Part shown: positions 19,990 to 28,857 of the stretch, in pieces
How the letters are laid out: every line of letters begins with the position of its first letter
Position numbering within the stretch: position 1 is the stretch's first letter
NCBI GenBank assembly: GCA_947166905.1
Contig: CAMVFZ010000001.1
Coordinates: 248,001 to 312,000 of the forward strand
DNA length: 64,000 nucleotides
Origin: an uncultured Prevotellaceae bacterium
GTDB lineage: Bacteria; Bacteroidota; Bacteroidia; Bacteroidales; UBA932
Direction: 5' to 3'
Program-made: the position numbers and the translations under genes
The notes under the pieces: model-generated
The model's database searches: none
What the model saw: only the letters and a program-made list of their open reading frames with translations
What the model was told of the DNA's origin: nothing

Positions 19990-20068
19990 AAATGCAATAC
20001 TTCCTGCGAAATACCTGTATCGAAATGCAATACTTCCTGCGAAATACCTGTATCAAAATGCAATACTT
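19990..20068. repeat. 33-base tandem repeat (two full copies, one partial)
   Basis: The word AAATGCAATACTTCCTGCGA starts units at 19990 and again at 20023; a third unit at 20056 keeps the first 11-12 bases (AAATGCAATACT) and then diverges. The two full units differ at about one base. They lie between the divergent promoters of the AAA_14 ATPase and the NhaC-type antiporter. Confidence 0.85.
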
Positions 20069-20091
20069 TCCCATATCGGGACCCAGAATAA

Positions 20092-20132
20092 TACTTGCAA
20101 TCTTATACAAATACTGTGTATTATTGCAAGTA
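20092..20132. repeat. Nested inverted repeat upstream of nhaC
   Basis: TACTTGCAAT (20092-20101) and ATTGCAAGTA (20123-20132) are exact inverted copies. A second inverted pair, AATAC/GTATT, lies inside at 20110-20122 around TGT. No T-run follows, so it is not an obvious terminator; an operator or an imperfect cruciform is possible. Confidence 0.7.
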
Positions 20133-20192
20133 AATCGAACGATTTGTTAATCCGGGTCACCTTCTTTTATGCTATAATATTCAGAATATTTG

Positions 20193-20200
20193 TATATTTG
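20193..20200 (+). promoter_or_regulatory. -7 element for the nhaC/hut cluster
   Basis: TATATTTG matches TAnnTTTG, 29 bases before the ATG at 20230. The -33 element is not clear. Confidence 0.55.
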
Positions 20201-20229
20201 CAGAAATTATTCGATAAATATTCAAAACT

Positions 20230-21666
20230 ATGCATATTTCGGGCGGAAAAGCCAAGGGCTTCATTTCACTGATACCGGTACTGATTCTGGTCGCCATGCT
20301 GGCGCTTAACATCAGTATCTTTGGCAGCGACGCAATACTTGGCGCCAGCCAGGTGGCACTTCTTGTAGCCGCCGGCCTGGCCGTTTGGCTTAGCATGTGG
20401 CTGTTCAAAACGCCCTGGAGCGCCTTCGAAGATGCGATGAAAAGCAACATCGGCAATGTTACAACGGCTATAGTCATACTTTTGCTGATCGGTGCCATAT
20501 CGGGCACCTGGATGGCCAGCGGCATCGTCCCCACCTTCATCTGCTACGGCATCAAAATCATAAGCCCGAAGTTCTTCCTGCTGACGGCCTGCCTGCTGTG
20601 CGCGCTGATATCCGTGATGATAGGCAGTTCCTGGACAACCATAGCTACCATCGGCGTCGCCCTTATGGGTATTGGTAAAGCCGAGGGCTTCAGTGACGGC
20701 CTGATAGCCGGTGCAATCATTTCCGGAGCCTATTTCGGGGACAAGATTTCTCCACTGTCCGATACCACCGTTATGGCATCGTCGGTCTGCGGAGTACCCC
20801 TGTTCGAGCATATCAAAAACCTGATGCGCTCTACCGTGCCGTCAATGATAATTGCGCTGATTGCATTTACTGTGCTGGGATTTACCCACGGAGGCAGCGA
20901 CGCCGGCGATATTGACACATTCACCAGCGTATTGCAGGCCAAGTACAATATCACCCCCTGGCTACTGGTAGTGCCGATTGTGACCGGAATAATGATAGCC
21001 CGCCGAATGCCGGCGCTAATAGTTTTGGCCCTCTCTACCCTACTTGCCTGCGTATTTGCCATTATTTTCCAGGCCGATATCCTAAGGGAGATCGGAGGCA
21101 AGATTTGCGAAGGTCCGGACAATAAGGTGGTTTTCACCGGACTTATAGAGTCTGTCTACAACAGCGTAAGCGTGTCTACGGGCAGCACAGAGGTGGATTC
21201 CCTGGTTGCGTCACGCGGAATGACAGGTATGCTAAATACCGTATACCTGATTATCTGCGCAATGTGCTTTGGTGGCTGCATGAGGGCCGGAGGCATGATA
21301 AAGGCGCTTACGGCTTCACTTGTAAAGCATCTGCACAAGAAATGGAGTGCAGTGGCAGCTACGGTTACAACGGGTACGGCGCTTAACGGTATAGTATCGG
21401 ACCAGTATCTGTCTATCCTGCTCACGTCAAATATCTACAAGGATGTGTACGATTCCAACGACATCGATACCAAGGTACTGAGCCGTAGCGTAGAAGACAG
21501 CGCAACAGTTACTTCTCCCCTATTCCCGTGGAGCAGTTGCGGAATGACGCAGGCTACAATTCTTAGCGTGCCTACGCTGGCCTACCTTCCATTCTGCTTT
21601 TTCAACTACCTTAGCCCGCTGATGAGCATTGTAGTTTCAATTATCACCCTAAAGAAGCGGAAATAG
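20230..21666 (+). CDS. nhaC: NhaC-family Na+/H+ antiporter-like transporter
   Basis: This 478-residue membrane protein has about ten to twelve hydrophobic segments and the family signature GDKISPLSDTTVMAS at about residues 172-186. NhaC relatives exchange sodium or organic acids for protons, and some family members move amino acids or malate/lactate. It is the first gene before ftcD-hutU-hutH-hutI, separated from ftcD by 117 bases with a strong hairpin and no visible terminator T-run. It may therefore serve histidine catabolism, for example as a histidine importer or an ion/product exchanger; that role is inference. The family call is firm, the substrate is not. Confidence 0.88.
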   Translation: MHISGGKAKGFISLIPVLILVAMLALNISIFGSDAILGASQVALLVAAGLAVWLSMWLFKTPWSAFEDAMKSNIGNVTTAIVILLLIGAISGTWMASGIVPTFICYGIKIISPKFFLLTACLLCALISVMIGSSWTTIATIGVALMGIGKAEGFSDGLIAGAIISGAYFGDKISPLSDTTVMASSVCGVPLFEHIKNLMRSTVPSMIIALIAFTVLGFTHGGSDAGDIDTFTSVLQAKYNITPWLLVVPIVTGIMIARRMPALIVLALSTLLACVFAIIFQADILREIGGKICEGPDNKVVFTGLIESVYNSVSVSTGSTEVDSLVASRGMTGMLNTVYLIICAMCFGGCMRAGGMIKALTASLVKHLHKKWSAVAATVTTGTALNGIVSDQYLSILLTSNIYKDVYDSNDIDTKVLSRSVEDSATVTSPLFPWSSCGMTQATILSVPTLAYLPFCFFNYLSPLMSIVVSIITLKKRK

Positions 21667-21697
21667 TCAAAAAATAATTAACTTAGGGGTCGCATAA

Positions 21698-21763
21698 GAG
21701 ATGCCGGTCCCCTTCAGGGACCAGAAATTATGGCCAATGGTCCCTGAAGAGGACCGGCGTCTC
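21698..21763 (+). other. Long stem-loop between nhaC and ftcD
   Basis: Arms at 21698-21723 and 21738-21763 form a 26-base-pair stem with one G-U pair and one C-A mismatch, closed by a 14-base loop (GAAATTATGGCCAA). No T-run follows, and the ftcD ATG is 20 bases downstream. It could be an attenuator, an RNA-processing site or a remnant of a small palindromic element. Confidence 0.8.
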
Positions 21764-21783
21764 AATACTAATAACCAGTTTAT

Positions 21784-23505
21784 ATGAAACAAATCATTGA
21801 ATGCGTCCCCAATTACAGCGAGGGCCGCAACCATGCAATCATAGACGCGATCGTAGCGGCTATAAGTAATACTCAGGTAGAGGGCAAGAAGGTCAAAGTC
21901 CTGGATATAGACCCCGGAGAGGCCACTAACCGCACTGTAGTCACCTTTGTTGGTGAGCCGGAAGTTGTGCTGGAAGCCGCCTTCCAGGGAGCACGCAAGG
22001 CGCAGGAACTGATAGATATGCGCCAGCACCACGGTGCTCATCCGCGAAGCGGAGCCACCGATGTTCTGCCGCTTATTCCCGTCGCAGGCATTACCCTTGA
22101 AGAATGTGCCGTTCTGGCGCGCGGTCTTGCAGAAAGGCTGTACAAAGAATTGGGAATCCCCTGCTATTGCTATGAGGCCGCCGCTTTTAAACCGGAGCGC
22201 AAGAACCTGGCCGTTTGCCGTGCCGGGGAATACGAAGCCCTGCCGGCCAAGATTGCAGACCCCGAAAAGGCCCCAGACTTTGGCCCAGCAGAGTTCAACG
22301 ACGTTGTCGCTAAGGCAGGTGCCACCAACGTAGGCGCACGCAACTTCCTTATCGCAGTCAATTACAACCTGAATACCACTTCTACCCGCCGCGCAATGGC
22401 AATCGCCTTTGACGTACGCGAAAAAGGCCGTAAGGCCCGCGAGGGCGGATCGCTCACCGGTAAACTACTGAAAGATGCTGACGGCAACCAGATTTGGATA
22501 CCAGGCACCCTTAAGGGTTGCAAGGCAATTGGCTGGTACATAGACGAGTACGGTATCGCCCAGGTATCTATGAACATTACCGATATCACCACGACCCCGC
22601 TTCACGTTGCCTACGAGGAAGTTTGCCGCGCAGCAGCAGAGCGTGGAATCAAGGTGACGGGAGTAGAAATCGTAGGTCTTGTTCCCAAGAGCGTGCTAAT
22701 TGATGCAGGCAAGTTCTATCTTGAGAAGCAGCAGCGCTCGCTTGGTATTACAGAAGAAGAAATCATAAAGATAGCCGTCAAGTCCATGAGTCTGGACGAC
22801 CTCAAGCCTTTCAATCCCAAGGAGAAGGTTATTGAGTACCTTATGGAGGACGAGGGCGATGTGGCCAAGCGCGAGCGCTTGGTGCGGATGACGGTGAAGG
22901 GCTTCGCCCGGGAGACGGCATCCGAATCTGCCGCCCCTGGCGGCGGATCCATATCGGCCGATATGGGCGCGCTTGGCGCTGCCCTAGCCACGATGGTGGC
23001 CAACCTTTCCGCGCACAAGCGCGGCTGGGACGACCGCTGGAAAGAATTCTCTGACGTAGCAGAGAAGGGCCAGGCCGTTATGGAAGAACTTCTTGCCCTG
23101 ATAGACGAAGATACCGCGGCCTTCGACCGCATAATGGAAGTATTCTCCATGCCCAAGGGCACTGAAGAAGAGAAGGCAGCCCGTGCCGCAGCCCTTGAAG
23201 AGGCTACGCTGTACGCCGCCCAGGTGCCTCTGCGCACTATGGAAGCCAGCCTGAAGGCTCTGCCGCTGGCACTTGAAATGGCCCGCAAGGGCAACCCGGC
23301 ATCGGCATCCGACGCCGGTGTAGCCGCACTTGCCGCCACGGCCGGTATTCGCGGTGCAGCGCTAAACGTACGCATCAACGCCGCCGGCCTTCAGGACAAG
23401 TCCAAGGCCGCTCCCCTTCTTATCCGCGCCGCAGACATAGTCAAAGAGGCCAAGGCCCTTGAAGCCCTTGTCCTTGACGCCGTCAACGCCAACATCAACG
23501 CATAA
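21784..23505 (+). CDS. ftcD: Bifunctional glutamate formimidoyltransferase / formimidoyl-THF cyclodeaminase
   Basis: The 573-residue protein fuses two enzymes. Residues about 1-325 are the formiminotransferase (ECVPNYSEGRN at the start; QHHGAHPR at 81-88 with the likely catalytic His 82). Residues about 370-573 are the cyclodeaminase (FARETASESAAPGGGSISA). It moves the formimino group of N-formiminoglutamate to tetrahydrofolate, giving glutamate, then releases ammonia to form 5,10-methenyl-THF. The same fusion occurs in animals. With hutU, hutH and hutI downstream it completes histidine breakdown, and no hutG or hutF is present or needed. It is cytoplasmic. The hutU gene follows after 10 bases. 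Confidence 0.96.
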   Translation: MKQIIECVPNYSEGRNHAIIDAIVAAISNTQVEGKKVKVLDIDPGEATNRTVVTFVGEPEVVLEAAFQGARKAQELIDMRQHHGAHPRSGATDVLPLIPVAGITLEECAVLARGLAERLYKELGIPCYCYEAAAFKPERKNLAVCRAGEYEALPAKIADPEKAPDFGPAEFNDVVAKAGATNVGARNFLIAVNYNLNTTSTRRAMAIAFDVREKGRKAREGGSLTGKLLKDADGNQIWIPGTLKGCKAIGWYIDEYGIAQVSMNITDITTTPLHVAYEEVCRAAAERGIKVTGVEIVGLVPKSVLIDAGKFYLEKQQRSLGITEEEIIKIAVKSMSLDDLKPFNPKEKVIEYLMEDEGDVAKRERLVRMTVKGFARETASESAAPGGGSISADMGALGAALATMVANLSAHKRGWDDRWKEFSDVAEKGQAVMEELLALIDEDTAAFDRIMEVFSMPKGTEEEKAARAAALEEATLYAAQVPLRTMEASLKALPLALEMARKGNPASASDAGVAALAATAGIRGAALNVRINAAGLQDKSKAAPLLIRAADIVKEAKALEALVLDAVNANINA

Positions 23506-23515
23506 ACCACACACT

Positions 23516-25576
23516 ATGACCTTCCAAGAAGAGATTCTGGCGGGCATTCCGGAGAGGATTCCGGAGGCTAAGCCATACGACACTACCATCAACCACGCAC
23601 CAAAGCGCAAAGACATACTGACAAAGGCAGAAAAAGCACTGGCCCTCAAGAACGCCCTCAGGTACTTCCCCGCGTCGCAGCACGCAACCCTGGCCCCTGA
23701 ATTCGCCAAAGAACTGGAAGACTACGGACGCATCTACATGTACAGGTATCGTCCTGACTATGAGATGTTTGCAAGGCCTATCGACCATTACCCCGCCAAA
23801 TCCCGCCAGGCAGCAGCCATAATGGCCATGATCCAGAATAACCTGGACCCGCGCGTTGCCCAGCATCCCCACGAACTCATAATCTACGGCGGCAACGGAG
23901 CCATCTTCCAGAACTGGGCCCAGTACCGCCTTGTAATGCAATACCTGGCCACTATGACCGACGAGCAAACGCTCGCCATGTACTCCGGCCATCCCATGGG
24001 CCTCTTCCCCAGCCATAAGGACGCCCCGCGCGTAGTAGTCACCAACGGAATGGTAATCCCCAACTACTCCAAGCCCGACCACTGGGAGAAATTCAACGCC
24101 CTTGGCGTCTCCCAATACGGCCAGATGACTGCAGGATCGTACATGTACATCGGCCCCCAGGGCATTGTACACGGCACTACCATCACGGTTCTTAACGCTG
24201 CAAGGAAAGTGCTTGCAAAGAGATTCCCGGTCAAGCCGGGAATGACAGAAATTGCGGCCGATGCCATTCCCGGCACTGACCGGGAATCTCCTGCCGGAAT
24301 GCTCTTTGTAACAGCAGGACTGGGCGGAATGTCAGGAGCACAGCCCAAGGCAGGCAACATTGCCGGCGTAGTAAGCGTAACCGCCGAAATCAACCCACTG
24401 GCCGCAGAAAAACGCCACAACCAAGGCTGGGTAGACGAGCTCCATTACAGCCTTGACGAACTCATCCCCCGCATCCGCAAAGCCGTAGAAGCCAAAGAAG
24501 TTGTATCCCTTGCCTACGTGGGCAACGTGGTAGACCTCTGGGAACGCCTGGCCGATGACAACATACACGTAGACCTTGGCAGCGACCAGACCTCGCTCCA
24601 CAACCCCTGGGCCGGCGGCTACTACCCCGTAGGCTACAGCCTTGAAGAATCAAAGAAGATGATGTCGGAGCAGCCCGAACGCTTTAAAGAAGCCGTCCAG
24701 GCCTCCCTCCGCCGCCATGCAGCCGCCATCGGCCGTCTGGCAGACAAAGGAATGTATTTCTTCGACTACGGGAACGCCTTCCTGCTGGAGAGTTCCCGCG
24801 CCGGTGCCGATATACTGAAGGCCGACGGTAGCTTCCGCTACCCGTCCTACGTTCAGGACATTATGGGCCCCATGTACTTCGACTACGGATTCGGTCCCTT
24901 CCGCTGGGTATGCATGAGCGAAGATCCCGCAGACCTTGCCAAGAGCGACGCCCTTGCCGTCAAGGTACTCCGCGAGATTGCAGCCACCGCCCCTGAAGAA
25001 ATCCGGGGCCAGATGCACGACAACATCCGCTGGATAGAAGAAGCCGGACGAAACAAACTTGTAGTAGGTTCGCAGGCCCGTATCCTTTACGCGGACTGCG
25101 AAGGCCGCACCAAGATAGCACTGGCCTTTAACGAGGCCATCGCCAAAGGCGAAATATCTGCCCCGATAGTCCTGGGACGCGATCACCACGACGTTTCCGG
25201 AACGGACTCCCCCTTCCGCGAGACTTCCAACATCTATGACGGAAGCCAGTTCACGGCCGATATGGCAGTGCAGAACGTTATTGGCGACGCCTTCCGCGGC
25301 GCAACATGGGTGAGCATCCACAACGGAGGCGGAGTAGGCTGGGGAGAAGTAATCAACGGCGGCTTCGGCATGGTGATAGACGGTTCTGAAGATTCCGCCC
25401 GCCATATACGCAACATGCTGTTCTGGGATGTCAATAACGGCATCGCCCGCCGCAGCTGGGCCCGCAACAGCGGTTCCCGCTTTGCCATCGAAAGAGAAAT
25501 GGCCCGCACTCCCGGCCTTAAAGTAACCATACCAAATATTGCAGACGACGAATTAATTAATAGAACCATAATGTAA
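23516..25576 (+). CDS. hutU: Urocanate hydratase (long form)
   Basis: The enzyme hydrates urocanate to imidazolonepropionate using tightly bound NAD+. I start it at ATG 23516 (MTFQEEILAGIPERI); a longer reading frame begins inside ftcD. At 686 residues it is longer than most bacterial urocanases (about 555) and near the size of the vertebrate enzyme. The NAD-binding segment GLGGMSGAQPKAGN lies near residue 263. Other conserved stretches are LGSDQTSLHNPWAGGYYP and HNGGGVGWGEVINGGFG. It is cytoplasmic and sits between ftcD and hutH. A structured repeat element begins at its stop codon. Confidence 0.96.
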   Translation: MTFQEEILAGIPERIPEAKPYDTTINHAPKRKDILTKAEKALALKNALRYFPASQHATLAPEFAKELEDYGRIYMYRYRPDYEMFARPIDHYPAKSRQAAAIMAMIQNNLDPRVAQHPHELIIYGGNGAIFQNWAQYRLVMQYLATMTDEQTLAMYSGHPMGLFPSHKDAPRVVVTNGMVIPNYSKPDHWEKFNALGVSQYGQMTAGSYMYIGPQGIVHGTTITVLNAARKVLAKRFPVKPGMTEIAADAIPGTDRESPAGMLFVTAGLGGMSGAQPKAGNIAGVVSVTAEINPLAAEKRHNQGWVDELHYSLDELIPRIRKAVEAKEVVSLAYVGNVVDLWERLADDNIHVDLGSDQTSLHNPWAGGYYPVGYSLEESKKMMSEQPERFKEAVQASLRRHAAAIGRLADKGMYFFDYGNAFLLESSRAGADILKADGSFRYPSYVQDIMGPMYFDYGFGPFRWVCMSEDPADLAKSDALAVKVLREIAATAPEEIRGQMHDNIRWIEEAGRNKLVVGSQARILYADCEGRTKIALAFNEAIAKGEISAPIVLGRDHHDVSGTDSPFRETSNIYDGSQFTADMAVQNVIGDAFRGATWVSIHNGGGVGWGEVINGGFGMVIDGSEDSARHIRNMLFWDVNNGIARRSWARNSGSRFAIEREMARTPGLKVTIPNIADDELINRTIM

Positions 25577-25698
25577 GATACTGTCCTGTCCCCTAAAAAC
25601 CCGTGGACGCCCGTGTCCACGTGAACGGGAGGGGCCCATCGCTTGCGATGGGAGGGATGAAGCGAAGCGAAAGGTTTTTAGGGGATAGGACAGTATCT
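25576..25698. repeat. Structured palindromic repeat element, copy 1
   Basis: Outer arms at 25576-25601 and 25673-25698 are 26 bases each and complementary except for one G-U pair. Inside are two more stem-loops: CGTGGAC/GTCCACG (25602-25608/25615-25621) and CCCATCGC/GCGATGGG (25635-25642/25645-25652). The left inner end AAAACCCGTGGACGCCC and the right segment GGGAGGGATGAAGCGAAGCG, followed by AAGGTTTT, recur at 62203-62360. It fills the gap between hutU and hutH, and any hut transcript would contain it. No protein-coding content. Confidence 0.85.
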
Positions 25699-25710
25699 GA
25701 GTTTAAAGCT

Positions 25711-27198
25711 ATGACACATATCATTTCCAAAGAGCATCTCTCGTTAGAGAGAATTAAGGAGATTATAGAGAACCACGAAACACTGGAGCTGTCGCAGGAG
25801 AGCAAAGCGGCCATAATCAAATGCCGTAAGTACCTGGACAGCAAGATGGAAGACCTTGACCGTCCCGTTTACGGAGTTACCACAGGCTTTGGTTCCCTGT
25901 ACAACATAACCATCCCGGAAGAAGACCTTAGCCAGCTGCAGTACAACCTTGTGGTATCCCACGCTTGCGGCACCGGAGAAACGGTTCGCCCAGAAATTGT
26001 CAAGCTGATGCTGCTACTCAAAGTTCAGAGTCTTAGCTACGGCCACAGCGGCACCCAGCTAATCACAGTGCAGCGCCTGATTGACATGTTCAACGAGGAC
26101 ATACTGCCCGTCGTCTACCAGCAAGGCTCCCTTGGTGCCTCTGGAGACCTGGCTCCCCTCGCCCACATGTGCCTGCCGCTAATCGGCCTTGGCGAAGTCC
26201 TCTATAAAGGCAGCGTTCGCCCCGCCGCCGATGTCTGGAAAGAAAAGGGCTGGGAACCCATCAAACTGCAATCAAAGGAAGGTCTGGCCCTTCTTAACGG
26301 CACCCAGTTCATGAGCGCCCACGCCGTTTGGTCCCTTATCAAGAGTATCCGCCTGTCCAAGTGGGCCGATATCATCGGCGCGATGTCCCTTGAAGCCTAC
26401 GACGGCCGAATCGAGCCCTTCCTGCCCCTTACCCATCTTCTGCGCCCCCACAAGGGCCAGATAGAGACCGGCAAACGCTTCATAGAGATTCTGGAAGGCA
26501 GCCAGCTGGCCACAAGATACAAAGAGCACGTACAGGATCCCTACAGCTTCCGATGCATCCCCCAGGTGCACGGCGCGGTGAAGGACAATATCAACTACGT
26601 GCGTTCCGTAATAGAGAACGAGATTAACAGCGCCACCGACAATCCCAACGTTTTCCCGGACGAAGATATGATTATTTCTGCCGGAAACTTCCACGGCGAG
26701 CCTATCGCCATACCGATGGATACCCTGGCCATTGCCATGTCGGAGCTGGCAAATATATCCGAAAGGCGAATCTTCCGCCTTATCTCCGGCCAGCGCGGGC
26801 TGCCCAAGTTCCTTGTGGCTACGCCCGGCCTTAACAGCGGCTTTATGATACCTCAGTACACAGCGGCTTCCATAGTCAGCCAGAACAAGGGCCTCTGCTG
26901 GCCTGCATCGGCCGATTCCATCCCTTCTTCACAGGGCCAGGAAGACCATGTGAGCATGGGCTCCAATGCCGCCACAAAGCTTGTGCGCGTAATAGACAAC
27001 GTAGAAACCGTACTTGGAATAGAGCTCTTCAACGCCGCCCAGGCCCTGGAATTCAGGCGTCCGGAGAAGTCATCGCCCAAACTGGAGCGGGTATTTGAAG
27101 ACTACCGCAAAGAAGTGCCTTTCATCGAGGCCGACACCTACATGCACCCGCTGATGGTCAAATCCGTAGAGTTCATCCGCAACGAAAAATACCTTTAA
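25711..27198 (+). CDS. hutH: Histidine ammonia-lyase
   Basis: HutH removes ammonia from L-histidine to give trans-urocanate, the first step of the pathway. I start it at ATG 25711 (MTHIISKEHLSLERI). A frame extending upstream to 25603 runs through the repeat element and is not credible. The 495-residue length fits the family. The Ala-Ser-Gly triad that cyclises to the MIO electrophile is at residues 143-145 (GSLGASGDLAPL). Other conserved parts are YGVTTGFG at 54-61 and SSQGQEDHVSMGSNAA. It is cytoplasmic and homotetrameric in known members. hutI follows after 6 bases. Confidence 0.97.
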   Translation: MTHIISKEHLSLERIKEIIENHETLELSQESKAAIIKCRKYLDSKMEDLDRPVYGVTTGFGSLYNITIPEEDLSQLQYNLVVSHACGTGETVRPEIVKLMLLLKVQSLSYGHSGTQLITVQRLIDMFNEDILPVVYQQGSLGASGDLAPLAHMCLPLIGLGEVLYKGSVRPAADVWKEKGWEPIKLQSKEGLALLNGTQFMSAHAVWSLIKSIRLSKWADIIGAMSLEAYDGRIEPFLPLTHLLRPHKGQIETGKRFIEILEGSQLATRYKEHVQDPYSFRCIPQVHGAVKDNINYVRSVIENEINSATDNPNVFPDEDMIISAGNFHGEPIAIPMDTLAIAMSELANISERRIFRLISGQRGLPKFLVATPGLNSGFMIPQYTAASIVSQNKGLCWPASADSIPSSQGQEDHVSMGSNAATKLVRVIDNVETVLGIELFNAAQALEFRRPEKSSPKLERVFEDYRKEVPFIEADTYMHPLMVKSVEFIRNEKYL

Positions 27199-27204
27199 AA
27201 GCCC

Positions 27205-28404
27205 ATGAAACTCATCAAGAACATAGGCTGCCTGGCCGGCATAGTCCCCGATGGCGTGCTCCGCAAATGCGGGGACGAGATGTCGCACGTAGAAACCCTT
27301 GAAAACGCATGGCTACTAATCAAGGACGGCAGAATCGCCGATTTCGGCACCGGCAAGGAGCCCGCTGCCGATGAGGCCATAGACGCGCAAGGCGGCAACG
27401 TCATTCCCGGCTTCTGCGACAGTCACACTCACATTGTGTACGCCGGCAGCCGAGACGGTGAGTTTCTGGACAAGATAAACGGGCTGAGCTACGAAGAAAT
27501 TGCAGCCCGCGGAGGCGGGATCCTTAATTCCGCAGACCTGCTGCACAAAACCACTGAAGACGAGCTTTACCGCCAGTCTATGGTGCGCGTTAAAGAAATG
27601 ATGGACAAAGGCACCGTAGCAATGGAAATCAAGAGCGGCTACGGCCTTAACCCGCAGGACGAGCTAAAGATGCTGCGCGTAATAAAGCGCATCAAAGAAA
27701 CCGTTCCCGCCGCCGTAAAAAGCACCTTCCTCGGTGCCCACGCCATAGGCCGCGGCTACAGCCACGATGCCTATGTGCAGGCGGTCATCGACATGATTCC
27801 CGCCGCAGCTGAATACGCCGACTTCATCGATGTCTTCTGCGACGAAGGCTTCTTTACCGTAGAAGATACAGACCGCATTCTTACCGCTGCAGAACACCTG
27901 CTCACGCCCAAGATTCACGCCAACGAACTGGCAGTAAGCGGCGGTGTGCAGGTAGGCGTAAAGCACGGCGCACTTTCCGTAGACCATCTCGAGCGCACCA
28001 CAGACGCCGAAATCCAGGCCCTGAAAGGCACATGGACCATGCCTACGATGCTGCCTGGCAGCTCTTTCTTCCTTGGCCTCCCCTACGGCCGGGCCAAGGA
28101 CTTCATCGCCGCCGGCCTGCCCCTGGCCCTGGCCAGCGACTACAACCCCGGCTCATCGCCCTGCGGCGATATGCGCTTTGTGATGGCCCAAGGCTGCATC
28201 AAGATGCGCCTCACGCCCCATCAGGCCTTCAACGCCGTTACAATAAACAGCGCCTACGCCATGGGCGTAAGCGCTGAATACGGTTCTATAACCCGTGGAA
28301 AGAAGGCTGCCTTAATACTGACAAATCCCGGCTGGAATCTCACCAAACTCGCCTACCAGTACCAGACCCCCTTTATCCGGCAGGTAATTATTTCTGCTTC
28401 TTAA
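27205..28404 (+). CDS. hutI: Imidazolonepropionase
   Basis: HutI hydrolyses 4-imidazolone-5-propionate to N-formimino-glutamate, the substrate of FtcD. The 399-residue amidohydrolase has the metal-binding HxH in [12 protein letters not shown] near residue 74, a further metal His in [30 protein letters not shown], and the late active-site Asp in [12 protein letters not shown]. It is the last gene of the hut cluster. Its last 17 bases overlap the 3' end of the convergent mscL gene, leaving no space for a conventional terminator. Confidence 0.96.
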   Translation: MKLIKNIGCLAGIVPDGVLRKCGDEMSHVETLENAWLLIKDGRIADFGTGKEPAADEAIDAQGGNVIPGFCDSHTHIVYAGSRDGEFLDKINGLSYEEIAARGGGILNSADLLHKTTEDELYRQSMVRVKEMMDKGTVAMEIKSGYGLNPQDELKMLRVIKRIKETVPAAVKSTFLGAHAIGRGYSHDAYVQAVIDMIPAAAEYADFIDVFCDEGFFTVEDTDRILTAAEHLLTPKIHANELAVSGGVQVGVKHGALSVDHLERTTDAEIQALKGTWTMPTMLPGSSFFLGLPYGRAKDFIAAGLPLALASDYNPGSSPCGDMRFVMAQGCIKMRLTPHQAFNAVTINSAYAMGVSAEYGSITRGKKAALILTNPGWNLTKLAYQYQTPFIRQVIISAS

Positions 28405-28819
28405 GCAGGTCGCGGATCTCTTCAAGGAGAACTACATCGTCCGGCTTGGGAGCGGGAGCTTCGGGCTCTGCAGGAGCCTCTTCTTCCTTCTTCTTAAGGT
28501 TGGAGAGCTTGTTGATGCCCTTGATAACCATGAAGATACAGAAAGCAACAATCAGGAAGTCAACAACAACCTGGATAAAGTTGCCATAATTCAGATAGGT
28601 AGCGACTTCCTCACCTGCCTCGTTAACTGAAGAGCTAAGCAGCAGCTTCAAATCAGTAAAGTCTGCTTTACCAACAAGTCCACTGATAAGTGGCATGAGA
28701 AGGTCATTTACAAGAGAAGTTACGATTTTGCCAAAAGCAGCACCGATGATAACACCAACTGCCATGTCAACGACATTGCCTCTCATTGCAAACTCCTTGA
28801 ATTCTTTAAGCATTCCCAT
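28388..28819 (-). CDS. mscL: Large-conductance mechanosensitive channel
   Basis: MscL opens under membrane tension to release solutes during osmotic downshock. The 143-residue protein has the N-terminal amphipathic helix and TM1 ([20 protein letters not shown], residues 6-25) and a second hydrophobic segment near residues 85-103. An Ala/Pro/Glu-rich linker then leads to a C-terminal helix ([13 protein letters not shown]), as in the pentameric channel. It is the last of three leftward genes. Its 3' end overlaps hutI by 17 bases. Confidence 0.96.
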   Translation of the reverse strand: MGMLKEFKEFAMRGNVVDMAVGVIIGAAFGKIVTSLVNDLLMPLISGLVGKADFTDLKLLLSSSVNEAGEEVATYLNYGNFIQVVVDFLIVAFCIFMVIKGINKLSNLKKKEEEAPAEPEAPAPKPDDVVLLEEIRDLLKKQK

Positions 28820-28857
28820 AATATAAAAAATTAAGTGTTAGTGAATTACGTTCTGTT

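Noticed and set aside
19990..20068. Short CRISPR array
   Set aside because: The repeats are directly tandem with no unique spacers, only two full units exist, and no cas gene is nearby.
21698..21763. Invertible promoter flanked by inverted repeats
   Set aside because: The loop is only 14 bases and contains no promoter, too short for a site-specific recombination switch. No recombinase gene is in the window.
21698..21763. Ordinary rho-independent terminator after nhaC
   Set aside because: The stem is unusually long and there is no T-run after it on the rightward strand.
24650..25405. Long antisense open frame within hutU
   Set aside because: The C-ending codon bias of hutU removes stops from the opposite strand. 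The product is unlike any protein family, and hutU itself is unmistakable.
25603..25710. Extended N-terminus of HutH starting at 25603
   Set aside because: The extra 36 residues are encoded by the structured repeat and do not resemble the start of histidine ammonia-lyases.
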